A DNA stretch of 64,000 nucleotides from Proteobacteria bacterium SG_bin9 (GTDB taxonomy: Bacteria > Pseudomonadota > Alphaproteobacteria > Rhizobiales > Xanthobacteraceae), in contig LWDM01000053.1 in the NCBI GenBank assembly GCA_002083525.1, positions 53,693 to 117,692 of the forward strand, written 5' to 3'. Numbering within the stretch: position 1 is the first letter of the stretch; each line of letters opens with the position of its first letter. The notes beneath the pieces are model-generated. The model had not been told where the DNA came from. It saw only the letters and a list, made by a program, of their open reading frames with translations, and did not search any database. Positions 9,111 through 18,160 of the stretch are shown piece by piece. The position numbers and the translations under genes are program-made.

Positions 9111-10418
9111 ATGATTCCCCGTTATACCCGTTCTGAAATGGCTTCCATCTGGGAGCCCCAAACCCGCTTCAAAATCTGGTTCGAGATCGAGGCGCACGCC
9201 GCCGACGCCATGGCGGAGCTCGGAAAAATTCCGAAGGACGCCGCCAAAACCATCTGGGCCAAGGCCAAGGACGCGACCTTCAACGTCGAACGCATCGACG
9301 AGATCGAGCGCGAGACCAAGCACGACGTCATCGCGTTCCTCACCCACCTCGCCGAGATCGTCGGCCCCGAAGCGCGCTTCGTGCATCAGGGCATGACCTC
9401 GTCGGACGTGCTCGACACCTGCTTCAACGTGCAGCTCACCCGCGCCGCCGATATCCTCATCGCCGACGTCGACAAGGTGCTCGCCGCGCTGAAGCGCCGC
9501 GCCTTCGAACACAAGATGACGCCGACCATCGGCCGCTCGCATGGCATTCACGCCGAGCCGGTGACCTTCGGCCTCAAACTGGCGCTAGCCTATGCCGAGT
9601 TTACGCGCGCGAAAGAGCGCCTGATCGCGGCGCGCAAGGAAATCGCGACCTGCGCCATCTCCGGCGCGGTCGGCACCTTCGCGCAGGTCGATCCGCGCGT
9701 GGAGGAACATGTCGCGAAAGCGATGGGCCTCGCGCCGGAGCCGATCTCGACGCAAGTGATTCCGCGCGACCGGCACGCGATGTTCTTTGCAACATTGGGC
9801 GTGATCGCTTCTTCGATGGAGCGCGTCGCCATCGAAATCCGACATCTGCAGCGCACGGAAGTTCTCGAAGCGGAAGAGTTCTTCTCGGAGGGCCAGAAGG
9901 GCTCGTCCTCGATGCCGCACAAGCGCAATCCGGTGCTGACCGAGAACATCACCGGCCTCGCCCGCATGGTGCGCGGCTACGTGACTCCGGCGCTGGAGAA
10001 CGTGGCGCTCTGGCACGAGCGCGATATCTCTCATTCGTCAGCCGAGCGTATGTTTGGTCCCGATGCGACCGTGACGCTCGACTTCGCGCTCAATCGCCTC
10101 GCCGGCGTGATCGACAAGCTCGTGGTCTATCCGCAGAACATGCAGAAGAACCTCGACCGTCTCGGCGGCCTCATTCACTCGCAGCGCATTCTGCTAGCGC
10201 TGACGCAGAAGGGCGCGTCGCGCGAGGATTCCTACAAGCTGGTTCAGCGCAACGCGATGCCGGTCTGGCGCGGCGAAGGCGATTTCCTGACGCTGCTCAA
10301 GAAAGACGCCGACGTAAAGAAGTACATGACCGACGCCGAAATCGAAGAGCAGTTCGACCTCGGCTACCACCTCAAGCACGTCGACACGATCTTCAAGCGC
10401 GTGTTCGGGGCAGCATAG
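9111..10418 (+). CDS. purB: Adenylosuccinate lyase
   Basis: This 435-residue fumarase-superfamily enzyme cleaves SAICAR to AICAR and adenylosuccinate to AMP, releasing fumarate. The signature GSSSMPHKRNP is present around residue 265. The substrate-binding region HQGMTSSDVLDTC and the general-acid histidine region GRSHGIHAEP are also visible. The start ATG has AAGGG five bases upstream. The gene is separate from the other pur genes in this window and overlaps the convergent DUF2235 gene by 26 bases. Confidence 0.97.
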   Translation: MIPRYTRSEMASIWEPQTRFKIWFEIEAHAADAMAELGKIPKDAAKTIWAKAKDATFNVERIDEIERETKHDVIAFLTHLAEIVGPEARFVHQGMTSSDVLDTCFNVQLTRAADILIADVDKVLAALKRRAFEHKMTPTIGRSHGIHAEPVTFGLKLALAYAEFTRAKERLIAARKEIATCAISGAVGTFAQVDPRVEEHVAKAMGLAPEPISTQVIPRDRHAMFFATLGVIASSMERVAIEIRHLQRTEVLEAEEFFSEGQKGSSSMPHKRNPVLTENITGLARMVRGYVTPALENVALWHERDISHSSAERMFGPDATVTLDFALNRLAGVIDKLVVYPQNMQKNLDRLGGLIHSQRILLALTQKGASREDSYKLVQRNAMPVWRGEGDFLTLLKKDADVKKYMTDAEIEEQFDLGYHLKHVDTIFKRVFGAA

Positions 10419-12900
10419 ACAATTCTTTCTCCGTTAACTTGCGCAACGTCACCACGGCGCTGCCCTTGTTGTTGCATGTGTAGAAGAGATCGAAAATCCA
10501 CGGCAACCCGATCACCGTATCGTTGACGTAGAGGAACACCTCGCCGTCGCTGCGCGCCCGGAAGGTCGCAGCCCACACTTTCCGGGTCGACGCCAGTGTC
10601 TGTGTCATCTGGCGTTCCTGCTCGGTCGTGGGCAGCGGTGTCTTCACTTCTTCCTCGGCGAACACAAGCCGGTGCTCTTCGAGGCCGGGGCCGCCGACGC
10701 GCAGGATGGTCGCGAACCAGTTCGACCAGATCAGCCGGCGATAGGGAATCCCAAGGGCTTGCAGCCACGACGTCTTCGACCAGCCGAACCCGTTGGGATC
10801 GGTTGCGATCGTATCATCCCGCCACGGCTCCTTGATCTCCAGTTCGATGCGATAAGTCTCGCCATGGGTGACCTTCAGCCCGGTGGCGTTACAGACCTTG
10901 TTCGTCTGGAACAGCTCGTAACTCGTGATGTCCCACGTCAAGACCTCGGTGCCGCCCTTGCCCTTGCAGATCAGGCCGAGCGTGTTGGCCACGCCGAACG
11001 CGAGCCATAGCGCCAGCCAGAACACGATGCCGGTCGGGAAGATCCAGTTCTTCAGGATGTAGAAGAACGCGCGATAGGTGCCGCGCCGCCGCAGCCAGTA
11101 GACGAAGCGTTGCCACCAGTTCTGCTGCGGCACGGCCGTCGTCGCCGCCGACCACCCTGCACGCATGACGTCGCGGATGCGCGCCTGCAGATTGGTGCCG
11201 GCTGCCATCAGCAGTATCACCGCGACAACGCCGATCAGCACGAAACCCGGCGCATTGCGGAAAGCATCGAACCAGGGCTTCAGAACGTCCGGCAAGAACG
11301 AGGCAATCGCATTGACGATCGGCACGACGAACGGCCCGACGGTCTTTTCGCCGAAGCCGGGCTCGTAGATGACGGAGAAGGGGATCGACGCGACGAACAG
11401 CGACGCGAAAACCGTGAGAAAATAAACGACGCGCCGCAGCCAGATCCAGTTCCAGGCATTATCCTGAATGTCCGGCCGCCGCGGCACGCGATCGACCGCG
11501 GGCCGTGTGTCCGAGACATTGCCCGCCTTGTCCGTCAGGTAGTAGTGCTCGGGCAGCACCACAGGTGAGTAGCGATCGTTACCCGACGCGATGCGGTCGA
11601 ACACCGACTGATGGATCGCCGGCACTGGCGGCGGCAACACGTGGCCGTTCAGATTGGGGTGCAGATCGGCCTTGATCTCGAGCTGCGGATCGGGCCTGCG
11701 GCGGACGAGATTCCAGAGATGCCGCCAGTCGTAGCGGATCGACGGCTTGTAGGGAGGCGCGCTGTACAGCTCCAGAAGATTGCGCGGCTTGTAGCGATAG
11801 TAGGCGGCCAGTCCGGCGCGCGAGTCGTTGAGAAGATCATACGGGTTGATCTGCGGCGTGATCAGCAGCTGGCGCTGCTGGTTGAGAAGCAGCAAGCCGT
11901 AGGCTGTCGCCCGATCCATCATCCAGTCCAGGGTGACGAATGACAGCCCGTCCTGCGGATAACCGCCGCCGATATCGGCGTGCACACCGGTGAACCACAC
12001 CTGGCTGATGCGTTCGCGGTCGATTGGCGCGAGATCGAGCCGCTGATGCGGCGGTGTCTCCAGCGGCAGGCCGCTCTGGCTTGGCGCCTGATAGTTGATA
12101 TCGAACAGCCACTCGGTCTTTCCCAGACGATGCCCACCAGCCCCCACGACGCTTTTGTCTTCGCCGCGCACATAACGCTGATCCCAGATCACCGGGCGGA
12201 AGGCATCGCGCTCGTCCTCGAGCGCGAGCGCATGACAGGCCCTGTGCACCCGCGCGCTCATGAATCGGTCGGGCATCGACAACGGCCATATCCAGTAGTC
12301 GATCGCGCGCGTGACCTCTTCGATCGGCCCGCCGTAGGCATCGACCGTGTCCCAGATGCCGACGAAATGAATGCTATCGACGGGCACTTTTGCATTTGGA
12401 TCGGCGGTCTCGTTGAAGGTGAGCTTCCGCCACGCACAAACGATGCGATCGCGCACCCATCGCGCCGGCCCTACCAAGCCCTTGGTGATGTTGAAACGGC
12501 GGCGATAGTTGCGATATGCGTCGGCCGCGTAGCGCACGAGATCACTCTCGTTGCCCTTGTAAGCGACAAGACCTTGGCTGGCGATCAGCCCCGCGACGAT
12601 GCGGATCGTGAAAGCGCCCCGGCTGAAGCCGAAGCAATAGACGCGGTCGCCCGGTTCAAAATTCCTGCAGCAAAACGTGTAGAGGTCGATGACGTTACGC
12701 TTCAGGCCGAAGCCGAACACCTCTGCGAGGATCGCCAGCGGCCTGAACGACCCCGTCCCGACTCCGTTATCGTAGCAGGCGACCTGCTTCGCCGGATCGC
12801 GCAGATCGAGCAGCTGGAACAGCCGCCAGACGTTGGTCTTGAACAGCTTGGCCGAGCTGTTGCCCGTGCCGTCGGACAACAGAACAATGTTCTTCGCCAT
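10393..12900 (-). CDS. DUF2235 alpha/beta-hydrolase with transmembrane segments
   Basis: This 835-residue protein begins directly with a DUF2235 domain: IVLLSDGTGN, then the nucleophile elbow GFSRGAFT with Ser93. DUF2235 includes the Tle1 phospholipase effectors of type VI secretion, but many members are stand-alone and uncharacterised. Three or more hydrophobic segments lie in the middle (around residues 490-515, 555-575 and 635-660), followed by a soluble C-terminal region of about 160 residues with beta-rich character ending in FLYVNDTVIGLP and CNNKGSAVVTL. A GGGGGGA site precedes the ATG. No VgrG, PAAR or immunity gene is adjacent, so an effector role is not supported. A membrane-bound lipase or esterase is the best inference. 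Confidence 0.8.
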   Translation of the reverse strand: MAKNIVLLSDGTGNSSAKLFKTNVWRLFQLLDLRDPAKQVACYDNGVGTGSFRPLAILAEVFGFGLKRNVIDLYTFCCRNFEPGDRVYCFGFSRGAFTIRIVAGLIASQGLVAYKGNESDLVRYAADAYRNYRRRFNITKGLVGPARWVRDRIVCAWRKLTFNETADPNAKVPVDSIHFVGIWDTVDAYGGPIEEVTRAIDYWIWPLSMPDRFMSARVHRACHALALEDERDAFRPVIWDQRYVRGEDKSVVGAGGHRLGKTEWLFDINYQAPSQSGLPLETPPHQRLDLAPIDRERISQVWFTGVHADIGGGYPQDGLSFVTLDWMMDRATAYGLLLLNQQRQLLITPQINPYDLLNDSRAGLAAYYRYKPRNLLELYSAPPYKPSIRYDWRHLWNLVRRRPDPQLEIKADLHPNLNGHVLPPPVPAIHQSVFDRIASGNDRYSPVVLPEHYYLTDKAGNVSDTRPAVDRVPRRPDIQDNAWNWIWLRRVVYFLTVFASLFVASIPFSVIYEPGFGEKTVGPFVVPIVNAIASFLPDVLKPWFDAFRNAPGFVLIGVVAVILLMAAGTNLQARIRDVMRAGWSAATTAVPQQNWWQRFVYWLRRRGTYRAFFYILKNWIFPTGIVFWLALWLAFGVANTLGLICKGKGGTEVLTWDITSYELFQTNKVCNATGLKVTHGETYRIELEIKEPWRDDTIATDPNGFGWSKTSWLQALGIPYRRLIWSNWFATILRVGGPGLEEHRLVFAEEEVKTPLPTTEQERQMTQTLASTRKVWAATFRARSDGEVFLYVNDTVIGLPWIFDLFYTCNNKGSAVVTLRKLTEKELSMLPRTRA

Positions 12901-13039
12901 GGTCGCATCCCCCCGGAGAAACCAGACAGTAACTCCTCAATAATACGATGCCGGGATTGTGGTCATACCGAGAAATGGTAATCCGGCCACGGGTTTAGGC
13001 GCGCTGGCCGCAGAACCGCGAATTGTCTAGGATTATGAC

Positions 13040-13822
13040 GTGGCCGATCACCCCCTCATTCTTGTGTTCGACTCCGGGCTCGGTGGCCTCACCGTGCTCC
13101 GCGAGATCGTGAAGGCCCGTCCGGATGCGGCCTGCACCTACGTCGCCGACGACGCGTTCTTTCCCTACGGTCACCACACCGAGGACGAGATCATCGGCCG
13201 TGTGGTGCCGCTGATCGGCGAACTGATCGAGCAGCACCGGCCGCGGCTCGTGGTGATCGCCTGCAACACCGCCTCGACCCTGGTGATGACCCATCTGCGC
13301 GCGAGCTACACGGTGCCGTTCGTCGGCACGGTGCCGGCGATCAAACCCGCCTGCGCGTCGTCGACGACCAAGCGCGTCTCGGTGCTCGGCACCAAGGGTA
13401 CGGTGAAGCGCGAATACACCCAGCGGCTGATCCAGGATTTCGCCCAGGGCTGTGAGGTCACGCTCGTCGGCGCGCCGCATCTGGCGGCGCTCGCGGAAGC
13501 AGCCTTGCGCGGCGAAGCGATCAGCGACGCCGACATCCTGGCAGAGATCGCGCCATGCTTCCTCGACGGCGGTGCGCGCACCGATACCGTCGTGCATGCG
13601 TGCACGCACTATCCACTGTTGCAGGATCGTCTGAGCACGCTGGCGCCATGGGCCGTGAACTGGATCGATCCCGCGCCGGCGATCGCTCGGCGTACCGCGG
13701 AGTTGCTCGGACCGGCGGCCACCGTGCGGCGCGTCGCGCCACCGCCGCGCTTTCTGTTCACCTCCGGCCGCCCGGCGCTTGCGGATGAACTGCTCGCGCC
13801 GTTCTGCAGCGCCGCCGCCTGA
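13040..13822 (+). CDS. murI: Glutamate racemase
   Basis: This 260-residue enzyme converts L-glutamate to D-glutamate for peptidoglycan. The two catalytic cysteines are in ACNTAST (Cys75) and HACTHYPLL (Cys188), and DSGLGGLTVL at residues 11-20 carries the conserved Asp-Ser. The start is GTG; the nearby ATG at 13035 is in another frame. The gene is transcribed divergently from the DUF2235 gene. Confidence 0.96.
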   Translation: MADHPLILVFDSGLGGLTVLREIVKARPDAACTYVADDAFFPYGHHTEDEIIGRVVPLIGELIEQHRPRLVVIACNTASTLVMTHLRASYTVPFVGTVPAIKPACASSTTKRVSVLGTKGTVKREYTQRLIQDFAQGCEVTLVGAPHLAALAEAALRGEAISDADILAEIAPCFLDGGARTDTVVHACTHYPLLQDRLSTLAPWAVNWIDPAPAIARRTAELLGPAATVRRVAPPPRFLFTSGRPALADELLAPFCSAAA

Positions 13823-13902
13823 CAGCCCTCGCCTTTCGCGACAGACCGGCTAAAGTGCCCCGCAACGGCAAAAGCCGGCAGAGCGCGGGAGGCGCCGAGA
13901 CG

Positions 13903-14298
13903 ATGATTTTCAGCAATCCTTTTCATCGCGCATTTTTTCTCGCGGCTGCAGCCGCCACGATGGTTGTCGCGGCACCCGTGACCACCCACGCGCAAACCGC
14001 GCAATCTCTGACCGCGCAAGTCTGCACCTATCAGAGCGAGACCTACAGCGACGGCGCCTATGTGTGTGCGCAGCGCTCGCTGATGCAGCAATGCTCGGTC
14101 TCCGGCACCGGCGCGACCTGGAAGATCGTCACCGAAAAGGACCTCAACAAACTCTGCCTCGGACCGATCGTCCGGCGCGAGACGTCGCGCCGCGTCGCCA
14201 AGCTGCGCATTCATCGGCGCGCCGCGACGGCGGCCGCTGCGGTTGTCGACCCGCAAGCCAAATGCTTCAACTTCAACGGCAAACGTTACTGCGAATAA
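13903..14298 (+). CDS. Small secreted cysteine-containing protein
   Basis: This 131-residue protein has a clear signal peptide (about residues 1-31, ending THAQ). The mature part begins with a region containing CTYQSETYSDGAYVC and a further Cys, a spacing that resembles DUF1496-type proteins, though this is a weak match. It ends with a second Cys-containing motif CFNFNGKRYCE after an Ala/Arg-rich linker. GGGAGG lies 10 bases before the ATG chosen here; a longer frame from 13855 would hide the signal peptide. It probably forms an operon with the cupin gene 15 bases downstream. Function unknown. Confidence 0.75.
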   Translation: MIFSNPFHRAFFLAAAAATMVVAAPVTTHAQTAQSLTAQVCTYQSETYSDGAYVCAQRSLMQQCSVSGTGATWKIVTEKDLNKLCLGPIVRRETSRRVAKLRIHRRAATAAAAVVDPQAKCFNFNGKRYCE

Positions 14299-14313
14299 AG
14301 TGAGGAAACGAAA

Positions 14314-14691
14314 ATGCTCAAGAAGACTCTGATCGCTGCCGCCCTCATCGTCATTGCAACCGGCGCGGATGCGCAAGGGATCAAGCGCACGCCGCTGCAG
14401 AAGGTCGATTTCCCGGCTGGCTTCGAGACCGTGACCGCGATCGCCGAACTTCCGGTTGGCGTCGCCGCTGGCCGTCACACCCATCCCGGCGCCGAAACCG
14501 GTTATGTGATCGAGGGCGAGCTGGAACTCTTGATCGAGGGCAAGCCGCCGCAGAAGGTGAAGGCTGGCGAATCGTACCAGATCCCGGCGGGCACCGTGCA
14601 CGACGCGAAGTCGACCGGCGACAAGCCATTGAAAGTATTGGGTGTTTATATCATCACCAAAGGCGAGCCGCTGGCCAAGCCGGCCCCCTGA
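14314..14691 (+). CDS. Secreted single-domain cupin protein
   Basis: This 125-residue protein has a signal peptide (about 1-20, ending ADAQ) and one cupin barrel. The first cupin motif is in AGRHTHPGAETGYVIEGE and the second in IPAGTVHDAKS, giving His, His, Glu and His as likely metal ligands. Such small periplasmic cupins are widespread and their substrates are mostly unknown. GAGGAAA precedes the ATG. It follows the small secreted protein gene closely. Confidence 0.85.
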   Translation: MLKKTLIAAALIVIATGADAQGIKRTPLQKVDFPAGFETVTAIAELPVGVAAGRHTHPGAETGYVIEGELELLIEGKPPQKVKAGESYQIPAGTVHDAKSTGDKPLKVLGVYIITKGEPLAKPAP

Positions 14692-14717
14692 AATATTGCG
14701 AAAATGCCCGCAAAGGT

Positions 14718-14746
14718 TTGACTTTCGGGCGCTTTCTTCATAGAAC
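14718..14746 (+). promoter_or_regulatory. Probable sigma-70 promoter of rpsD
   Basis: TTGACT at 14718-14723 and TAGAAC at 14741-14746 are separated by exactly 17 bases. Initiation near 14753 would give an rpsD leader of about 150 bases. This is a pattern match only. Confidence 0.55.
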
Positions 14747-14752
14747 CCCCTC

Positions 14753-14904
14753 GCTCGCGGGCCGTTTTCGGCCCGCGTTGCGTTTCGCGACCCGCGGTCT
14801 TTCCTCATCAAGCTTTTGAGGCGGACCTGTCGGCACCGGGAATTTTTCCCGATGCACAGGAGGGCGCGTTTCCTCACACTCAAACGTCAATAATCGAGGA
14901 CGCG
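14753..14904 (+). promoter_or_regulatory. Structured 5' leader of rpsD
   Basis: Two perfect hairpins are visible. The first has 9-base-pair arms CGCGGGCCG/CGGCCCGCG around a TTTT loop (14756-14777). The second has arms CGGGAA/TTCCCG around TTT (14837-14851). A GAGGA ribosome site lies at 14896-14900. S4 autoregulates its mRNA in several bacteria, so a binding site here is plausible but unproven. The first hairpin lacks a T-run and does not look like a terminator. Confidence 0.45.
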
Positions 14905-15522
14905 ATGACAAAGCGTAGTGAAGCGAAGTACAAAATCGACCGCCGTATGGGCCAGAATATCTGGGGCCGCCCGAAGAGCCCGGTCAACAAGCGTGAATAC
15001 GGCCCCGGCCAGCACGGTCAGCGCCGCAAGGGCAAGCTCTCCGACTTCGGTACCCAGCTGAAGGCCAAGCAGAAGCTGAAGGGCTATTACGCCAACATTT
15101 CCGAGCGGCAGTTCTACGCCGTGTACGTCGAAGCGACCCGCCTCAAGGGCGACTCGGGTGAGAACCTGATCGGCTTGCTCGAGCGCCGTCTCGACACCGT
15201 CGTCTATCGCGCGAAGTTCGTGTCGACGATGTTCGCAGCCCGCCAGTTCATCAACCACGGCCACATCAAGGTGAACGGCAAGCGCGTCAACATCTCGAGC
15301 TACAAGGTCAAGGTCGGCGACGTGATCGAGGTCAAGGAATCCTCGAAGCAGCTCGCCCACGTGCTTGAAGCGACTCAGCTTTCCGAGCGCGACGTGCCGG
15401 ACTTCCTCGAAGTCGATCATGGCAAGCTGACCGCCAAGATCGTACGCATCCCGGGCCTCGCGGAAGTCCCCTTCCCGGTCCAGATGGAGCCGCACCTGAT
15501 CGTCGAATTCTATTCGCGCTGA
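14905..15522 (+). CDS. rpsD: 30S ribosomal protein S4
   Basis: This 205-residue primary rRNA-binding protein nucleates 30S assembly. The N terminus is of the short alphaproteobacterial type (KRSEAKYKIDRRMGQNIWG). The S4 RNA-binding domain spans about residues 95-160 (RLDTVVYRAKF, ARQFINHGHIKVNG). GAGGA lies four bases before the ATG. The gene is monocistronic, with its own promoter and terminator. Confidence 0.98.
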   Translation: MTKRSEAKYKIDRRMGQNIWGRPKSPVNKREYGPGQHGQRRKGKLSDFGTQLKAKQKLKGYYANISERQFYAVYVEATRLKGDSGENLIGLLERRLDTVVYRAKFVSTMFAARQFINHGHIKVNGKRVNISSYKVKVGDVIEVKESSKQLAHVLEATQLSERDVPDFLEVDHGKLTAKIVRIPGLAEVPFPVQMEPHLIVEFYSR

Positions 15523-15544
15523 TCGCTGCGACATCAAATTTCGG

Positions 15545-15573
15545 AAAGGCCCCGCTCAACCGGGGCCTTTTTC
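15545..15573 (+). terminator. Rho-independent terminator of rpsD
   Basis: A perfect 10-base-pair stem, AAAGGCCCCG and CGGGGCCTTT, encloses the loop CTCAAC and runs into a T-tract 23 bases after the rpsD stop codon. Confidence 0.9.
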
Positions 15574-15628
15574 GTATCCGGCGCGTTCGCGTGCGGTACA
15601 CTGACGACAATCCAAGCACGAGTGCCCC

Positions 15629-16696
15629 ATGGCTTACGCTCCCGTCTCGCACGATCCGAAACTCCCGCCGATCCGCATCAACCTGTTCTCCGATGCCCAG
15701 AGCAAGCCGACGCAGGCGATGCGCGAGGCGATGATGCGCGCCGAGGTCGGCGACGAGCAGCTTGGCCTCGATCCGACCGTGAACGAGCTGTGCGAACGAT
15801 CGGCCGCCCTGCTCGGCAAGGAAGCCGCGGTGTTCCTGCCGTCCGGCACCATGTGCAATGTCGCCGCGCTGCTCGCGCATTGCCGTCCGGGCGAGGAAAT
15901 TCTTGCGCACGAGACCGCGCACATTCTCACCAGCGAAGGCGGCTCGCATGCCGCGCTCGGCGGCATCCAGGTGTTTCCGCTGCGTGGCGATAACGGACAG
16001 TACTCGATCGACACGCTCAACGCCGCCTTCCGCCCGATCTCACGCTACGCGCCGAAGCAGGTGCTGGTCAGCGCCGAGCAGACCGCCAATATCGGCGGCG
16101 GCACGATCTGGCCGCGCGAGACGCTGGCGAAGGTCGCTCACGTCGCGCACGAACGCGGCATGATCACCCACCTCGACGGCGCGCGGCTGCTCAACGCCTG
16201 CGTCGCGACGAAGATTTCGGCGCAGGACATGGCGGCGGGCTGGGACAGCGCCTGGGTCGATTTCAGCAAGGGCCTCGGCGCACCGATCGGCGCCGTGCTG
16301 GCCGGCTCACGCGACTTCATCGACAGCGTCTGGCGCTGGAAGCAGCGGCTCGGCGGCTCGATGCGGCAGGCCGGCGTGTGCGCGGCCGCATGCATCCACG
16401 CTCTGGATCATCATGTGGATCGGTTGGCCGACGATCACGCCAATGCGCGGACGCTCTCACGCGGGCTGTCGCAGATTGCGGGCCTCGACGTGCAGGAGCC
16501 GGAGACCAATCTTGTGTTCGCGTCGATCAAGGACGGCAGCATGAGCAACGACCGCTTTCTGGCCGAGATGCGCCAGCGCGGCATCCTGCTCACCACGCTC
16601 GGCAGCCGCGTCCGCTTCGTCACGCACATCGACATCACCGCGCCGATGATCGACGAGGCGCTGCAGGCGGCGCGCGAGGTGATGCGGGCGGCGTAA
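15629..16696 (+). CDS. Threonine aldolase family PLP enzyme
   Basis: This 355-residue fold-type I enzyme belongs to the beta-eliminating lyase/threonine aldolase family, which cleaves L-threonine or L-allo-threonine to glycine and acetaldehyde. The PLP-binding lysine is in DFSKGLGAPIGAVLAG (Lys214), the cofactor-binding Asp is in HLDGARLLNA, and LPSGTMCNVAA marks the phosphate-binding region. No Shine-Dalgarno is seen before the ATG. The gene is monocistronic and ends just before a dispersed palindromic repeat. Exact stereochemistry cannot be read from sequence. Confidence 0.88.
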   Translation: MAYAPVSHDPKLPPIRINLFSDAQSKPTQAMREAMMRAEVGDEQLGLDPTVNELCERSAALLGKEAAVFLPSGTMCNVAALLAHCRPGEEILAHETAHILTSEGGSHAALGGIQVFPLRGDNGQYSIDTLNAAFRPISRYAPKQVLVSAEQTANIGGGTIWPRETLAKVAHVAHERGMITHLDGARLLNACVATKISAQDMAAGWDSAWVDFSKGLGAPIGAVLAGSRDFIDSVWRWKQRLGGSMRQAGVCAAACIHALDHHVDRLADDHANARTLSRGLSQIAGLDVQEPETNLVFASIKDGSMSNDRFLAEMRQRGILLTTLGSRVRFVTHIDITAPMIDEALQAAREVMRAA

Positions 16697-16702
16697 CTCT
16701 TG

Positions 16703-16783
16703 CGTCATTGCGAGCGAAGCGAAGCAATCCAGCTCTAGGCTCTGAACTGAATTGCTTCGTCGCTAACGCTCCTCGCAATAACG
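16703..16783. repeat. Dispersed palindromic repeat (family 1)
   Basis: The left arm (16703-16732) contains GTCATTGCGAGCGAAGCGAA and the right arm (16749-16783) its imperfect inverse. This element type is common between genes in Bradyrhizobiaceae. It lies between convergent genes. Confidence 0.8.
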
Positions 16784-16786
16784 GCG

Positions 16787-18064
16787 CTACTTGATCATCG
16801 CACCGTAGACGAGATTCCTCAGCGTCGCGCGGATGCGGGTGCGCTGGGACACCGTCTGCGACATGAACACCACGGTCATTTCTTCCTTGGGGTCGACCCA
16901 GAACGTGGTGCCGGCTGCACCCGACCAGCTCATATCGCCGACCGAGCCTTCGACCGGCGAGATGCCGGCCGCGGTGCGGACCGCGAAGCCAAGCCCGAAG
17001 CCGAAGCCGCGGCCCGGCAGATAGTACGGCCCCGGCACTACGCCCGAACCCGCGCCAATGTGATCGGCGCCCATGTAGGCGATCGTCTTCGGGCTGAGGA
17101 TGCGCTTGCCGCCGAACTCGCCGCCGTTGGTCAGCATGGTCGCAAAACGCAGATAGTCGCCCATCGTCGACACGAGGCCGCCGCCACCGGATTCCCACTT
17201 CTTCACGACGCGCGGATCGCTCACTTCCGCACCCGCACCGATCGTGCGATCGGACGGCAGCGGCTCCGCAACGAGCGGATGCTTCTTCGTATCGGTGACG
17301 TAGAAAGCGGTCTCGCTCATGCCGAGCGGATCGAAGATGCGCTCCTTGAACACCTGATAGAGCGGTTTGCCGGCCACGACCTCGACCACGCGGCCGAGAA
17401 TGTCGGTCGAGTAGCTGTAGTCCCAGGTCGTGCCGGGCTGGTAGACCAGCGGCAGCGCGGCGATCTTGTCGGCGAACTCGACGTTGTCGAAGTCGCCGGC
17501 AATCGGCATCTTCTGATACAGCTTCTTCACTTCGCCTTCGCCGAAGAAGCCGTAGGTGATGCCCGAGGTGTGGCGCATCAGGTCCTGCACGGTCATCTGT
17601 CGCGCCTGCGGCACGAGATCGAGCGTGACCTTACCCTCCGCATCCTTCTTCTCGACGCCGACCTTGGTATCCTTGAACGAAGGAATGTACTTCGACACCG
17701 GTTCGTCCAGCATCAGCTTGCCCTCTTCGACGAACATCATCGCCGCCACCGTCGTGATCGGCTTGGTCATCGAATAGATGCGGAAGATCGTATCGGGCGT
17801 CATTGGTTCCTTAGTCGAGACGTCGCGAACGCCGAGCGTTTCCGAATAGACGGTCTTGCCTTTGCGCTGGATCACCATCATCGCGCCGGGAATCTTGCCG
17901 GTGTCGATCTCGTTCTTCAGGTACGCGGTCACGCGCGCGAGCCCGGCTTGCGAGAAGCCGGCTTCTTCCGGTGCAACCTTGGCAAGGGAGTCCGCAAGGA
18001 CCGGTGCGGACGTGAGGACAACGAACGATAGCGCAACGAATGCGCGCTTGGAGATCGCCTGCAT
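16787..18064 (-). CDS. Exported serine hydrolase, class C beta-lactamase-like
   Basis: This 425-residue protein has a signal peptide (about 1-25, ending VLADS) and a beta-lactamase/transpeptidase-like domain. The nucleophile motif SxxK is SMTK (Ser98, Lys101), and the YxN-equivalent lies in WDYSYSTDI. Family members act as esterases, D-aminopeptidases or penicillin-binding-like proteins; true beta-lactamase activity is not implied. GGGAGG precedes the ATG by 8 bases. The protein probably acts in the periplasm. Confidence 0.88.
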   Translation of the reverse strand: MQAISKRAFVALSFVVLTSAPVLADSLAKVAPEEAGFSQAGLARVTAYLKNEIDTGKIPGAMMVIQRKGKTVYSETLGVRDVSTKEPMTPDTIFRIYSMTKPITTVAAMMFVEEGKLMLDEPVSKYIPSFKDTKVGVEKKDAEGKVTLDLVPQARQMTVQDLMRHTSGITYGFFGEGEVKKLYQKMPIAGDFDNVEFADKIAALPLVYQPGTTWDYSYSTDILGRVVEVVAGKPLYQVFKERIFDPLGMSETAFYVTDTKKHPLVAEPLPSDRTIGAGAEVSDPRVVKKWESGGGGLVSTMGDYLRFATMLTNGGEFGGKRILSPKTIAYMGADHIGAGSGVVPGPYYLPGRGFGFGLGFAVRTAAGISPVEGSVGDMSWSGAAGTTFWVDPKEEMTVVFMSQTVSQRTRIRATLRNLVYGAMIK

Positions 18065-18160
18065 GAAAAATGCCTCCCGATGAGTTCGGATCTGCCGTCC
18101 GGATGACGGGCGAAGTCTATCGACGGCATCTTGGCGTGCAAGCGACAGCTTTGCGACGCA

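Noticed and set aside
10393..12900. Type VI secretion phospholipase effector
   Set aside because: The DUF2235 domain fits, but no VgrG, Hcp, PAAR or immunity gene is adjacent and the membrane segments suggest a resident protein.
13035..13037. ATG five bases upstream of the murI GTG
   Set aside because: It is in a different frame from murI and opens no credible protein.
14756..14777. Terminator for the cupin gene
   Set aside because: The stem is perfect but no T-run follows, and it lies downstream of a well-spaced promoter, so it belongs to the rpsD leader.
16787..18064. Antibiotic-resistance beta-lactamase
   Set aside because: Only the general SxxK and YxS-type motifs of the wider serine-hydrolase family are present; nothing indicates beta-lactam hydrolysis.
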